Part shown: piece by piece, positions 1 to 10,839 of the stretch
How positions within the stretch are numbered: the first letter of the stretch is position 1
Layout: each line of letters starts with the position of its first letter
Source of the DNA: Acanthaster planci
Taxonomy: Eukaryota > Echinodermata > Asteroidea > Valvatida > Acanthasteridae
Length of the DNA stretch: 26,791 nucleotides
Assembly (NCBI RefSeq): GCF_001949145.1
Contig: NW_019091536.1
Coordinates: 528,063-554,853 of the forward strand
Reading direction: 5' to 3'
Position numbers and translations under genes: made by a program
The notes under the pieces: generated by a model
What the model saw: the letters and a program-made list of their open reading frames with translations, nothing else
What the model was told of the DNA's origin: nothing
The model's database searches: none

Positions 1-1565
1 TCATTGTGTGCAGAATGTGACTTGCTATACCAGTTGTTGGACTATGCTTGATTTTGTCAGGTTTGGTACTGTTCAATGCAAGTCATCCTATACTGCATAG
101 ACCCATCCATACCATATCACTCAAACTCCAACGGGCTCATTCTGTCGGAGTTTATCAGGTTTCGTACAGTGACCTGCATGTACAAGTACATAGACAAGTA
201 CATGAACCTGTTGGATTTTGTGAGGTTCAGTGTGCTTTCTAGTGCAAGAGCCTAAGGGGTTAGGGTTAAATATATATGTATGTATAGATGTACATGACTG
301 TCATGACCAATGTTAAAGGCGGCAACAGTGCTATAATGCGCTAGAATAGAGTGGCATTTCGTATTCTTTTTTATTAATGGTATTTGCCCCATCACAGCGC
401 TTTCCTTTTTTCCCTCACGAGAAAGTCCATTGGGTGACTTTGATAAGGGTGACAGTTACGTGTCCCCCATTCTCACCTGACCCACCCAAATGTTGCCCGG
501 AACTGAAATTTAAAGAAATCTATTTCAGTGTTTTCAAAAGAAATAACTTTGATACGACCAAAATTTGGTAAAGCTCTTCTTTGGCACTGACAAGGAAAAC
601 TTTAGCTATTTACAAGTGACCTACAGTACGTGTAAACCCTTTGTACCACCAAAACTGAAAGGTATCACCTATATTTTGACTTTGAAGTGTCCTAATCACA
701 ATGCTGTTGTTACACCGGTGTGTCATATGATTGAAAGAGAGCTCCTGTATAAGTTGACAGCAAGCGTTAATGTGGTACACTATTCACAATGATAGTGATT
801 ACACATGCAAATGACACTGATAACATTCCAGTACTGGAGGGTACTGGCCCACGGCTTTGCCTAAAACTCAGACATGCACATGTACACAGGCAGCAGTAGA
901 GTATTTTACTTGCATGGTGTCTAGGGAATCCCACTGTGAAAGCAAGCAACACTTCTAAGTTAGCCCCCTAAACTGGCCAAATGTTGAAGGCCAGATATGA
1001 ACAAGGCTACTCATAACAGCCAAATATGGAAGGGCTGCATAGCACCGTGATCAGAATATCTAACTGAATCTGCTTGCCCTGAAGAAGGTACTCAGTTACC
1101 GAAAGCTCGGCAATCGCATATTTCAGAGCACTGCTTTGATATTGCATTCTTGTCGATACTCATAGCAGCCATGCTGGTACACACTTTAAATGTAAGGGGA
1201 CAATTTCTCCTGCAGTGACATATATGTAGCATGCTTGCAAACAAGAAATCAAAAATTATGTTTTTTTTACTGGAAACAAAGACCTGACATTTCACCCTAA
1301 CAGGTCCTTTCTCAAAGGCAAATCTTATGTTAAAAGAGGTTAATTCTGTTTGGCTATTTTTTACATTTATCCATTTTATGCCCATTTTAAAGAACAAAAT
1401 TTCTTTGCACCATTTTGTTTTCACACAAATTCTTTCCGAGATACAAAGAAATTGGCCAAATATTTGGTTGGTACAATGTTATTAGGAAGGAAGACCTTTA
1501 CGACCAGTGTGAGACAACAAAGCCTTGTCCTTGTCAGCAGTAATCAGTTGCTTACATACACGTAC
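1..1565. other. Intron 2 of the JMY/WHAMM-like gene (no exon found)
   Basis: This stretch follows the splice donor of the second JMY/WHAMM coding exon, read on the minus strand. It should therefore be intron, or intron plus exons I cannot recognise. All open frames are short and none resembles the coiled-coil or the WH2/acidic C-terminal part of the family. It holds a TACATG-like patch near 175–210 and a small hairpin around 1074–1113, described under findings. Confidence 0.6.
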
Positions 1566-3104
1566 CTCCTGTTGGATCTTCTCGATGTGATGCTTGTGTC
1601 TCTCCTGCTTGGCTTGAAGCAACTGAATCTTCTCCTTTGACAGCATCTGCTGGATGTCGCGCAGCCGATCCTCCCCACACATGGCCCAGGTGGATTTGCC
1701 AAACTTGTGCTTGTCATTTTCCAACTGGCTTATCACATCTGGTGCCGGGGAAAAAAAGAAATGCCTTGTCTTACAATTTACGCTTAATAGTCTTTTCAGC
1801 TGTTTAACAATATCTGGAATTTTCAGCCACATCTCAACTTTAACAATCGAGTATTTTATCGCTCTACAACCAAGCCAAGTACAAAATTATTATCCCTACT
1901 CAATGAGCCCATTTAACATTTCCCAAACCACAAGTATCTAATTTGATCACTGGCGAGTATAAGGTAACATGGTAACCAAATCTGCTTAAACAGGATGAAG
2001 AGAAGCAAAAAGGATCAAATGACTTGCCAAAGGTCACAGCATGTTAGCAGCTGCTGGAATTCACATGACATGGCATGACATATCGCATAACATGGTATGA
2101 CATACATGTAACAAGCGACACCTGACAGACATGACAAACCTGAACAGGTCAGGACATGACATATACCGTGAAATATGTCAATTTTTTGCCAGGAAGCATT
2201 AGAGCCTACCTTGAGTGGTCTGGATGCACCGAGCAAAGTATTTGACTCTGATTTCATTAATGGATTCAATCGCTCCTACGTAATCCTCCTGCCACTCGCT
2301 GTACTCCATGAGGCATTTCTCTCTCCTCCCTTGGCTCATGAACTCATCCTCCAGCTCGTCTTGCAGTCGCAAGAGCCTATTGAAGGACAGCTCCCTCATG
2401 TCCAAGAAGGGCTGCAGCATGACGTTGAAAGCCTCTGCCCGCGCTACTGCCAACTCGGCCAGATTGGAATCAATTTCTGAGTACAACTCGATCATGTCTA
2501 ACATGGTGACCAAGTCGGTGCTCCTTTTCAAGGACTCCCTGAGTCTGTCCACCAAACGGGTTTCATGCTCGGCATAGGCCTTCTGCCTCAGCTCACTGCA
2601 GTTCTCAAAGTATTGTTCGTCGGCCACTGGGTCCCTGTTGAAGAGATAGTCAGTCAGGAGTTTGTTCCCACAGATCTGGGCGGCTGCTGACAGGTACAGC
2701 TCCAGCTGTTGGTCAAAGTCATCTGGAACCTCGACGGTGTAGAGCAGACTCCAAAATCCCCGCGGCTCATAGGGCACATTTGGGGGATGGCGCTCCAGGT
2801 CGGGCTTGACCAGACACAGCTGCTGGTGAGCGTAGCTGATGTCCTGGAGGGTGAAGATCCCCGACCAGCTCCGGAGATCCTCCGGGCTACGGACGGCATC
2901 CGCCCTTGGTGCCGACTTGGCCGAATTCTTGAGAGTACGCTTGACATTGCGAGGTCTGCTCTCGTGGCAAGTGATGCTGAGGTTCCTTTCGTGGGGGTTC
3001 CAGTTGACGAGGAAGCGGAGGCTGGTTTTCTTGGGCTCGTCAGAGTCAAAGGGTGCCTCTTTGACAGCCACCCAGTCTTCCAGGCTGTGCGGCTCCTCAA
3101 GCAT
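1566..3104 (-). CDS. JMY: WHAMM/JMY-family actin nucleation-promoting factor, N-terminal two coding exons (3' part outside window)
   Basis: Coding exons, minus strand: 3104–2210 (298 codons plus 1 nt) and 1738–1566 (57 codons), joined in phase 1. Donors are CAAG|GTAGGC and GAG|GTACG. The acceptor follows a pyrimidine run ending GGCACCAG. The start is the ATG at 3104, with an in-frame TGA just upstream. In the family these proteins activate Arp2/3 or nucleate actin on membranes; vertebrate JMY is also a p300 cofactor. Family signatures recalled from human JMY/WHAMM: SLEDWVAV near the N-terminus, NWNPHERNLSITCH, SWSGIFTLQD followed by HQQLC, CSELRQKAY, FLDMREL, VKYF, and in exon 2 KFGKSTWA and MLSKEKIQLLQAKQE leading into the coiled coil. 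The linker between ITCH and SWSGIF is only about 38 residues, so it lacks vertebrate JMY's long low-complexity insert. It is probably the single invertebrate co-orthologue of JMY and WHAMM. The proline-rich, WH2 and acidic segments lie beyond position 1. Confidence 0.9.
1739..2209 (-). other. Intron 1 of the JMY/WHAMM-like gene with a degenerate CATGACAT-type repeat patch
   Basis: A 471-nt intron with GT at 2209–2208 and AG at 1740–1739 on the minus strand. Between about 2063 and 2165 the plus strand carries several imperfect copies of CATGACAT or CATGGTATGACAT. These are probably simple-sequence decay, and there is no coding potential. Confidence 0.6.
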
Positions 3105-3240
3105 TGTCAATCAATTCAAGAATTCGCAGCATGATGACAAGCCACTTAACGTGTCAACGCAGAGCAAAGAAGTTCCAGTGTGCATTAAAGTTGTTGACTA
3201 AAAATCCTGCACAGAATTTGCAAACGTAGTTACGTAGTTT

Positions 3241-3299
3241 ATTGGTCACTGCCAAAACTGCTTATGTTGGGCATGATTGGTCGAAAAAAAGGTGATTGG
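3241..3299 (-). promoter_or_regulatory. Three inverted CCAAT boxes upstream of the JMY/WHAMM start
   Basis: ATTGG occurs at 3241–3245, 3276–3280 and 3295–3299 on the plus strand, which is CCAAT read toward the minus-strand gene. The boxes lie about 140–195 bp upstream of the ATG at 3104. Clustered CCAAT boxes bound by NF-Y are common in TATA-less housekeeping promoters. The motifs are seen directly; the promoter role is inferred from position. Confidence 0.45.
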
Positions 3300-5100
3300 C
3301 AGAGGGCAGAACTATCAACAAATCATGCAGTAAGATCAACAGATACCGAGCTAAGATCGAGTGATGGCAAAGATCAACCGATGGCACCCAATACACAAAC
3401 ATGTACGGAAGTCTGGACCAAACATGTCAGGCACATCAAGAATATACATGTACATCCACCTAATTATTATTATTATATGTTTGGCATCAAGAACAATAAC
3501 ACAAACAATACTACTCACTAGTTAAGACCAGGACAAAACAGTGGCTGCAATATGTGTAGATGTCAGGAGAAGGAAAAGTCAACTGAATGACTGCAACCCA
3601 CAGGCCTCCTCCTCCAGTACCACAGTCATCGTATGGGCCAGCGCAGACATCCGGGTTATTCTTGCAAAATGACAGGTACTGCGCCTGTGAGAATAGCGAC
3701 CTTGGCGACGTACGCATGCACCAGGCAGTCCGAGGATCGGGTTATACAATCTGTCTTTGATCTGTACATATGCGTGCACTCGTTGCAGTTGTTTTAATCG
3801 GTAGGGTGTGGTTGCTACTGTACTCATATTTTTGTGAAACTCCCGGATGTCCGCGCTGCCCCATACATCATGTCATCTTGTATTTTCATTGAAGACAAGA
3901 CCATTTACTGCAGAATGTTTTGCATGATGAGTAAAGCTAAAATCATCTGGGGAAAAGAACTCAAGATGTGGTGGCCGGATGTGGAACTCTGCCTAATTTA
4001 CTGCAAATTAATCAGATCAAATACTGGTAGCTTCAATATTTATTACTGACAGCGAAATTGTGGACCGAAAAAGCATTTGACTCACTGATCCTTCACTTCT
4101 AGGCAAAAGGAGGATTTCCCGAAGCTGCAAAGGTCCAATTTAAGTATTGACTGAGTGATCATAGTCATAGTGTTTACTGTTCTGCTGTACCTGAGGCTGT
4201 AGTAACGTTTATGAGGGCATGGAGGGAAGAGTTCCATATACCAGTATACAGATGTCAGTAATTATTCCCTACAGTGACAGCCATCGGAAAGGAAAAAATG
4301 TCCAGGAAAGTTCAATTTAGGAGCGAAAAACCAAGTCGTTTACATAGAAAACACTTTGAATTTTTCAGACCAGTCTCATTGTCATAGGGTTTGTACACGG
4401 GGTCGTCAAGTGGTGTCCGTATAAACATGGAGGTAGAATCACACCTCCACGGTATAAATTTGGAACTCTTTCCGTTGGTGATAGTGATACATATTTTGTG
4501 AACTTGTAGGCTAAATTGAGAAAACCAAACTGCAATGCCTACATGTAATCGCAAAGGTGGCCTAGGGCCTACTTCCTGAATAGCTAGGGTCCTAACCATC
4601 ACGTGACCATGCTGCTAACCATGATAAAGGAATAAAGCGCATGACAAGGTTTTTCAGCATGTTCAGAATGCTACGGAAAATAGTTTCTACCTCCAAAGGC
4701 TAGGCTATGCCTACCGTACCTGAGCACGTATGATCACATCATTAATAGCATCGTCGTCACGTTTGCATGACTAATTCGGTAATTTCATCATTTGTAGGAC
4801 AGTTACATGTACTCTAGCGCTGCTATGGCATGCACCAGCACTGTACTAAACCCAAGTAAACGGTACGGGGGTGTGCTGTGTACTAATGCGTACAACTATG
4901 GACACAAATATAACGCACGCCCATTTTTAGGCCTATATAGCACCATTTTAGACTTTCATACCAACAAATACTGAATCGCCATGCAAATCAAATTAAATGA
5001 AGTGTTATTTTATATGTTTTGTTACATTTTATGCTTTATTTGTCCAGGATATAATAATAATTTTTACATTTTGTTCAACCTCTCGAGTAGTATTATGAGA
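3300..5100. other. Intergenic spacer between the divergent JMY/WHAMM and KXD1 genes
   Basis: No open frame here resembles a known protein. A short ATT/TTA microsatellite lies near 3460–3478. The rest is unremarkable AT-rich spacer, presumably holding regulatory DNA of the two divergent genes. Confidence 0.5.
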
Positions 5101-5109
5101 AAGAGTCTA

Positions 5110-5225
5110 AAGATGGCGACTTCCATGCGCTATCCAGATTTATTACAGAGATCAGTGGTTTGAACACAGGCTAGGCTAGCGTAGCGAGAGCACTGTTTCC
5201 CAAGAGTCATTAACAGCTAAACAGG
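5110..5225 (+). promoter_or_regulatory. Candidate KXD1 promoter / non-coding first exon
   Basis: AAGATGGCGAC at 5110–5120 resembles the YY1-type element found at the 5' end of many housekeeping transcripts. About 105 bp downstream, a consensus donor (CAGG|GTGAGT, GT at 5226–5227) could end an untranslated first exon. The ATG inside the element opens a 16-codon frame ending at 5163. KXD1 needs a transcription start upstream of 6347, and this is the best-looking site. No splice partner was proven; an acceptor-like CTCCTCTTGAACAG ends at 5911. Confidence 0.3.
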
Positions 5226-6346
5226 GTGAGTGCCACCTCCTTAAGTTTTGAAAGAATGATTTCGTGTGTTCGATAGTTTCAAAACTGACTGCAGTGCTTG
5301 TGCATGGTTGTGCTTTATAATGGACATAAAGTTTGAGATCTGTCGTTATCAGTGGTTATGGAAGGGTCAGGTTCCTGTTTGCAAAGCTGCAGACCGGTGC
5401 AACAGAAATTAACAGCAGCCAGTCTGAGTACTTTCATTATATAGCTAGCCCCACTCCTCCTAGCTGTAGCACAGACTCTAGTCAGGCCATGTAGCATGTT
5501 AGCCTAGAGTAGTCCAAATAATTACAGTCAGTAGCTACAGCCTCTAGGCCTACAGCTATGGTTGAGTGTGTTGCATGTGTTTACCCCTAGAATTATGGGG
5601 CTTCTTGTTCTACCTCTTTCAGATCGAAGAAACCAAATGACATGAATGATGAGCCCAATAGTTCTTGGGGTACTTTGTGTTCAGAAAAGCAATACTAATA
5701 AAGGGAAAGAAAACCAGACTTTGTAATATTCATACTAGGCCTATGGCAATTTTACACAGTAATCCTCAGCAACAGGTGCCTTTTCCTGAGTTCAGAATTT
5801 GACATCATACTATTCCTAACATTAAGCATGGATCTTTCTCTGTTGCATACATGACATGTTCGTGTACCCATACTGAGTGCTAGAACTTTCCTTGTTTCTC
5901 CTCTTGAACAGGTAACATCCTTAGAACAGATTTGTGGAGATTACCAAGACCTATCGTATTGCACTTCACTGAGGTGCATCAGACAATTTGATGAAAGCAA
6001 AATTACATGTACTGAATACTCAGCAAAGATAACTTGAAGAGAAACAGTTACCTCTTCAGGTTTTTGTTCTGTGGCAACAGATATTTGGCTCTGCAGTTCT
6101 GGTGCCAATGGAAATTCACCTTGGCTTGGTGCTTCAAGTGTTTCTCTTTGGTGGAATCTGCCAACTAGATTCACCATACACAAATGACCTCATTGTTACT
6201 ATCCACAATGCATTATCAGAATGGTGACTGCTAAATGGAAAGATTGAAGCAGTAGCTGGTGACAGTCACATGGTCCTGTAGGGCGTCATCAGTTGTCGAC
6301 CATCCCAACGACATTAGACTACAGTAAAAGACGAAGAGCTGTTGCT

Positions 6347-8446
6347 ATGGCAACCTCCACAACGCCGGCCTCGGATGCCTTCATCAGCTCACTGACCTCC
6401 ATGGTAAACCGGGAGGACACGACGGCCATCCTCCAGGCCCAAGTGCGTATGCTGAGCCGCTTTGAGAAGACCAACGAGATGCTGTCCAACTTCAACAAGC
6501 TGTCGGCCAGCCGATACGAGAAGACGGTGGAGCAGTTCAAGGAGCACACTCAGGTGTTGATGGAGTTGAAGAGGGACTTGGACATGATCTTCAGGAAGAT
6601 ACGGTACTGGGAACAAGTCTAGGAATTATCTGGGCCAATGAGATTTGTAACTGGCATATTTGTGACCCACGATGTGAAAAATAAGTCTTAAGTCGCTGAG
6701 CCAATTTTTGAGTTTTCATTTGCATTGGAAAGAGCAAATTTGAGTTTTTAGTTTTGATGTATCACTCAGTTTGGCATCCTGATGAAAGTGCATACTCCAT
6801 GGTGAAAAACGTTGTGGGTTCCTATTGATTTAGTGTGTGTAAAATTATTCTAAAGGACTTTCTACTCTAAAGTGGCTCTGGCGACTTAAGACTCGTTTTC
6901 ACAGTGGGTCATGTTTGTGCATATTATAAAGTAGATTTGTAGTGGAGTTCTTTCCAAGCACTTTTTACCACCAAATATTGAGTTGATCATCTTGAAAGCA
7001 GTGAGAGAAACATCATCAGTGGACAGCAAAATTTAAGGTAGTCCATACATGTAGGTGCCTTAAAATTACTCTCAAGCTTTTGGACAGAAGTACTCAAAAA
7101 TAATCAGAGCGAGAGAGAAAATACTTTCCAGAATATATTGTTCTAACAGCTTAGTTCTTATAAGATTCTGATTTTCCAAAGTGTTTATTTTCTCAGTAGT
7201 ATTGGTATGCCAATATCTGTGCATGTAGTGTCATCCACACCATCTTACTATGAGGCAGAAAATTTGATTCAGAGCATTCGACTATATCTCTGTCACAGTA
7301 GGTTTAATTTCTTTTATCCCTTCTCCTGGCAAGCAGTATAAAGTAGGATGCACATAAAAATCCATCAAGAATGGTAACTTTCATTGTGGTAATTTACTTC
7401 CGCATTGGTGTGGTAGCCTTTCTCTTTGTTCCTGTACTGATTAAGGATGGGTAGACTTCTTTATCTACCAGATTTGCATTTTATTTCAAATACATGTAAG
7501 TGGGGGTTTTAAAGCATTTTACTGCGTTTTCAGTGTCCTGTTCAATGCACATTGGACATATCCATCACTGGAATGAAAGGTAAACCAACAAAATCAAGAA
7601 ATAGCGAAGTCACTTGGCCTCGGATAAGACAAAAGCAAAAGGCACTAGGAGGGTTTGTATATTTTCAGTTCCTCTCCCGGTTTCCCTGACCATCCAGTTG
7701 CCTATTTGTCCCTGATGTAAGCCATCATGAACAAATTACATGTACATGTACTTATAGACCTCTTCTTCTTTTTTCAGTGTGCTTAAAGACAGGTTGGCAT
7801 CTGAGTATCCTGGGGCTTTCGAAGGTAGGAATTTGGATAGTTTGTATCCTTCCTCTTATCCAGACAAGTTGTTCTTACTCAGTGACAGGTGGAGATACAT
7901 GTAAACCTAGCCTGTCCATACAAGCATCTGAATCTTGCAGGATGCATTTTAACTGCTGGCCACTTTTGTTGTAAATTTGAGAAGGTTTGCGGTAATGCTG
8001 TATGAACGATTAATCTTTTATGAGTGTGTATGGTTTTGGAAGCACCAGAGGATTTACTCTTTGCTGTAGTAGATATGCTTGTCAGGAAGCTGATTTTTTC
8101 AAGTCAGCGGGATATTGTTTTGACGGCATGTTTTGGACCCAACATTTGATTTATATCTCACGTCTGAAAGTGTCAGTGAACCATCGAGACATCATTTGGA
8201 AACTTCTTCGGATGTCTTGTATTCAAAGCTGATATCCCTGAGATATATTTTTGTCTGTTGCTGATGGTAAACTTTCTGTCTTACACAGCTGCCTCAGTGA
8301 ATCTCATCAGAACCAGCGATGAGGAGGATGAAGGAAAGACAGGGGCAGAGCCTGACGATGTAGAAAAGCAGGGGGAGGTTGATAAACCTACCGATCAGGG
8401 CTCACAGGAGACATCACCACAGAACCACGAACAGTCCATAGAATGA
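6347..8446 (+). CDS. KXD1: KxDL motif-containing protein 1 (BORC subunit KXD1), complete
   Basis: Coding exons 6347–6603, 7778–7824 and 8289–8446 join in phases 2 and 1 to give 153 residues; human KXD1 is 176. Donors are ACG|GTACTG and GAAG|GTAGGA. Acceptors are TTTTTTCAG and TTACACAG. KXD1 is a small coiled-coil subunit of BORC, which recruits Arl8 and kinesin to lysosomes to set their position. Recognisable blocks are LSRFEKTNEMLSNFN (about 36–50), the KxDL motif K75-R-D-L78, IFRKIR, then VLKDRLASEYPGAFE from the 47-nt middle exon, matching the human LKGKLARQ-PEAF region. The last exon codes for an acidic, poorly conserved tail (TSDEEDEG onward). The start is the first in-frame ATG and fits the family N-terminus, with SMVNREDT corresponding to human SMVNTDDV. 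Without splicing, exon 1 would stop at 6622. The 5' UTR structure is unresolved. Confidence 0.93.
6661..6913. mobile_element. Short non-autonomous TIR element (MITE-like) in KXD1 intron 1
   Basis: The left end (about 6663–6696) reads TGACCCAC, then TGTGAAAA, then AGTCTTAAGTCGC. The right end (about 6881–6912), reverse-complemented, repeats the same blocks in order with a few mismatches. The terminal inverted repeats are about 33 bp and enclose roughly 185 bp with no coding frame. A lone TGTGACCCACC at about 11836–11846 may be a fragment of the same family. The target-site duplication is unclear, so the superfamily is not assigned. Confidence 0.6.
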
Positions 8447-9099
8447 ACATCTGAGGAGGCAGTTGTGTGTGACCTTTGGCCGTGGACTTAATGTGCACAT
8501 TGTGGCTTCATTCCTTGTTGCAGAAACTTTGTAATGAAAAGACAGCGGCTGGTTACTGCATTAGCTGAGAAGGACTCTGGGTACATCAACCCCTCCCTCT
8601 TCCCCTCTCCCACCCTGGTTTTATTTTGAATATTAGTCACCATTTGAAAAAAATGTAAATGCCCTCAAGTGAAATTTGAAGCAAGCGAGCCTGCGTCCAA
8701 GCTTTTTGGCAAGACAGATGAAAGCGTTGGTGTTATTTTGACCGTAGTGCTTATTCTGTGCAAAGAAAGGAGTGGACACTTGTAAATACTCAACATAGCG
8801 GACTATTTAAAGAGAGCACCTTGATTCTGAAGTTAACTTAATATCACACAAAACTTCAAAAACTCCTGTTCCCCTATCTTGGGGCCTGCTCCAAGGTGCT
8901 GTGTACCACTTGTAAAGTATTAATTTTTTGAAATTCTGATGTTACAGTTTATTGCCTCCTTTCATGCATCCATAAACAGTGCTGTCCACTTATAAGACAA
9001 AGTTCTGCTTGTGCCACTTCTTTTGATGTAAACAGTTGAATAGTGACATCAACTTCCTGACGTGGAGCAGTTAGTTGACATTAACAATCTTGCAATGTG

Positions 9100-9105
9100 A
9101 ATAAA
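9100..9105 (+). terminator. Poly(A) signal AATAAA for KXD1
   Basis: This is the first canonical AATAAA downstream of the KXD1 stop. It is followed by a GT/T-rich stretch (TGTTTCTTGTTG) typical of the cleavage region, and implies a 3' UTR of about 670 nt. A second AATAAA at 9597–9602 is a possible distal alternative. Confidence 0.55.
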
Positions 9106-9737
9106 GCTGTTTCTTGTTGATTCATAATTTGATTACAGGAGAACCCCCATAAACTGTCTGGTTATCCAGACTGACTTGATGGCCAAACTTAAGACAAAGA
9201 AGGTCACAGATGAAATGACTTACAAGAATCTGACTGTTGCATATAATGTCGCCATAGCCATTGCACGAGACAAGTAGAGGACAAAACAGTTTTGGAACTG
9301 CTTGCTCTGGCCAGCTTGTTCAGTTAAAACATTTCTTATTGCCCATAATGTCTAACCATTTCCTTGGAAGTGGAAAGTATCGAATTTGAACCATCTGGAG
9401 CATCACAAGCCTTCGGGGGCAAACAATGAGTATACAGAGTTAAAAATACACACCTCGGGCAGGGAAAAAAATCCAGAATTAAACTATTGGTAATTTTTAC
9501 TGTTCCAAGTACTGCTGTGTATATCACTGGTCATTTGAAAAATTAATCAAAGTTGTGGCAAAATTTGTTTTTATTTGTAAATATTTAAAATGAAGAAATA
9601 AAGAAGAAGCCCTAAAAGAATACTTTTCAACAAAGTAGTTGTGTTTGTGTTAGTGGCAGCGTCGAGGCGCAAGGAAATGATAGAATTGGTCATATAAGGA
9701 CGCGAGAGGGCGTACTGCATATTTAATCAACTTTTGA

Positions 9738-9967
9738 CCAATCGCTTTCGGGTGCGATCGTGCCGGTCACGCGTTTTGGAATTTTCACTACAATTAACTT
9801 GGCGTTCTAGTTTGCTATTAAGTTCCGCGATTGAATGAATTCTCATAAACTTGAAAAACTCTGGCATTCAGTTTGATTTGAAAGGTTCGTGTGTTGGTGG
9901 GACGTGGGTTGCGAGTTGCGAAGTCGAGGAGAATTTGAGAAAGAACTTCAAGTTCACGCCCACGCAG
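9738..9967 (+). promoter_or_regulatory. Candidate CCNB1IP1 promoter and untranslated first exon
   Basis: The coding start of CCNB1IP1 sits just 5 nt after a strong acceptor (CATTCTTTCTGCAG ending at 10834), so a non-coding exon must lie upstream. The best candidate is the locally CG-richer block here, with a CCAAT box at 9738–9742 and a donor CACGCAG|GTAC whose GT is at 9968–9969. The acceptor is seen directly; the exon assignment is inference. Confidence 0.35.
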
Positions 9968-10839
9968 GTACATAGGCTAACTGAGTAGGCCCTACCGGTA
10001 GTAACTAATAGTATTAGGCCGGTGATTGTGCAATTCCCTTGTCGAGCTTTAGGTCTAGGCCTAAACAAAGCTAGCCTGGTTAGGCCTGTAAACATTTAGA
10101 TGTTTGGAAACGATTTGTCCTGCCTGAAGTAGATTTTTTTTCCAATCAGGGGCCTTTAATCCATATTTCTACAGAGTTTTGAGAAGTGCTTTGCTACTAT
10201 GGTAGGAAATATGTGACCCTCCTTCCTTTTTCTAGTTAGGCCTAGGACTAGAGTAACATTAGTCATGGTAGTAGAGTACTGCTACTACCAGGCCTACTAC
10301 TAGTAACTAGGCTAAATGTTAGGACTCTACCGAACTGTTGGGCCTAACGTCACGTTTAAATCGCCTTTTTAAACATCATGATTTGGAAATGATGGTCATG
10401 CAACCATATCCAAATGTTGAAAAAGAAATTTGTAGAGGCCTACCGGGTACACGGCAGACTAGGCCCATGTCTACAAATCGATAGTTGGGCCATTCCAGGG
10501 CTTGAACATAAATTTTGTTTAAAACTGCACTCGAGCATGTCGAGTGTAACTATGGTAACCTTAGACATGGCATCATTGTTCTCTGTGCCTGTACTGTGTG
10601 CGTTTGCCACTGTTGGCAATAATTTCCATTATTTACCTCATTTCCCACACGGTGATTCTTGTATAATTTCACAATGGTGATTAAATATAATTGCGATCAT
10701 AGTATTTAAGACTTAATTCAGTAGAACTACTCAGTGGTAGGCCTATTGATCAGAACAAGCACGAAAACCCTCATCTATTAATACAAAGGCCTAATTGATT
10801 GGACATTATCTGCGCTTTCCCATTCTTTCTGCAGACAAG

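Noticed and set aside
1092-1424. 110-codon minus-strand frame left of JMY exon 2
   Set aside because: The sequence does not resemble the JMY/WHAMM coiled coil expected next, and the start is not supported.
6604-6622. Alternative KXD1 C-terminus by read-through of exon 1 (ending YWEQV)
   Set aside because: The donor ACG|GTACTG with the downstream 47-nt and final exons restores clear family similarity, so the unspliced end is intronic.
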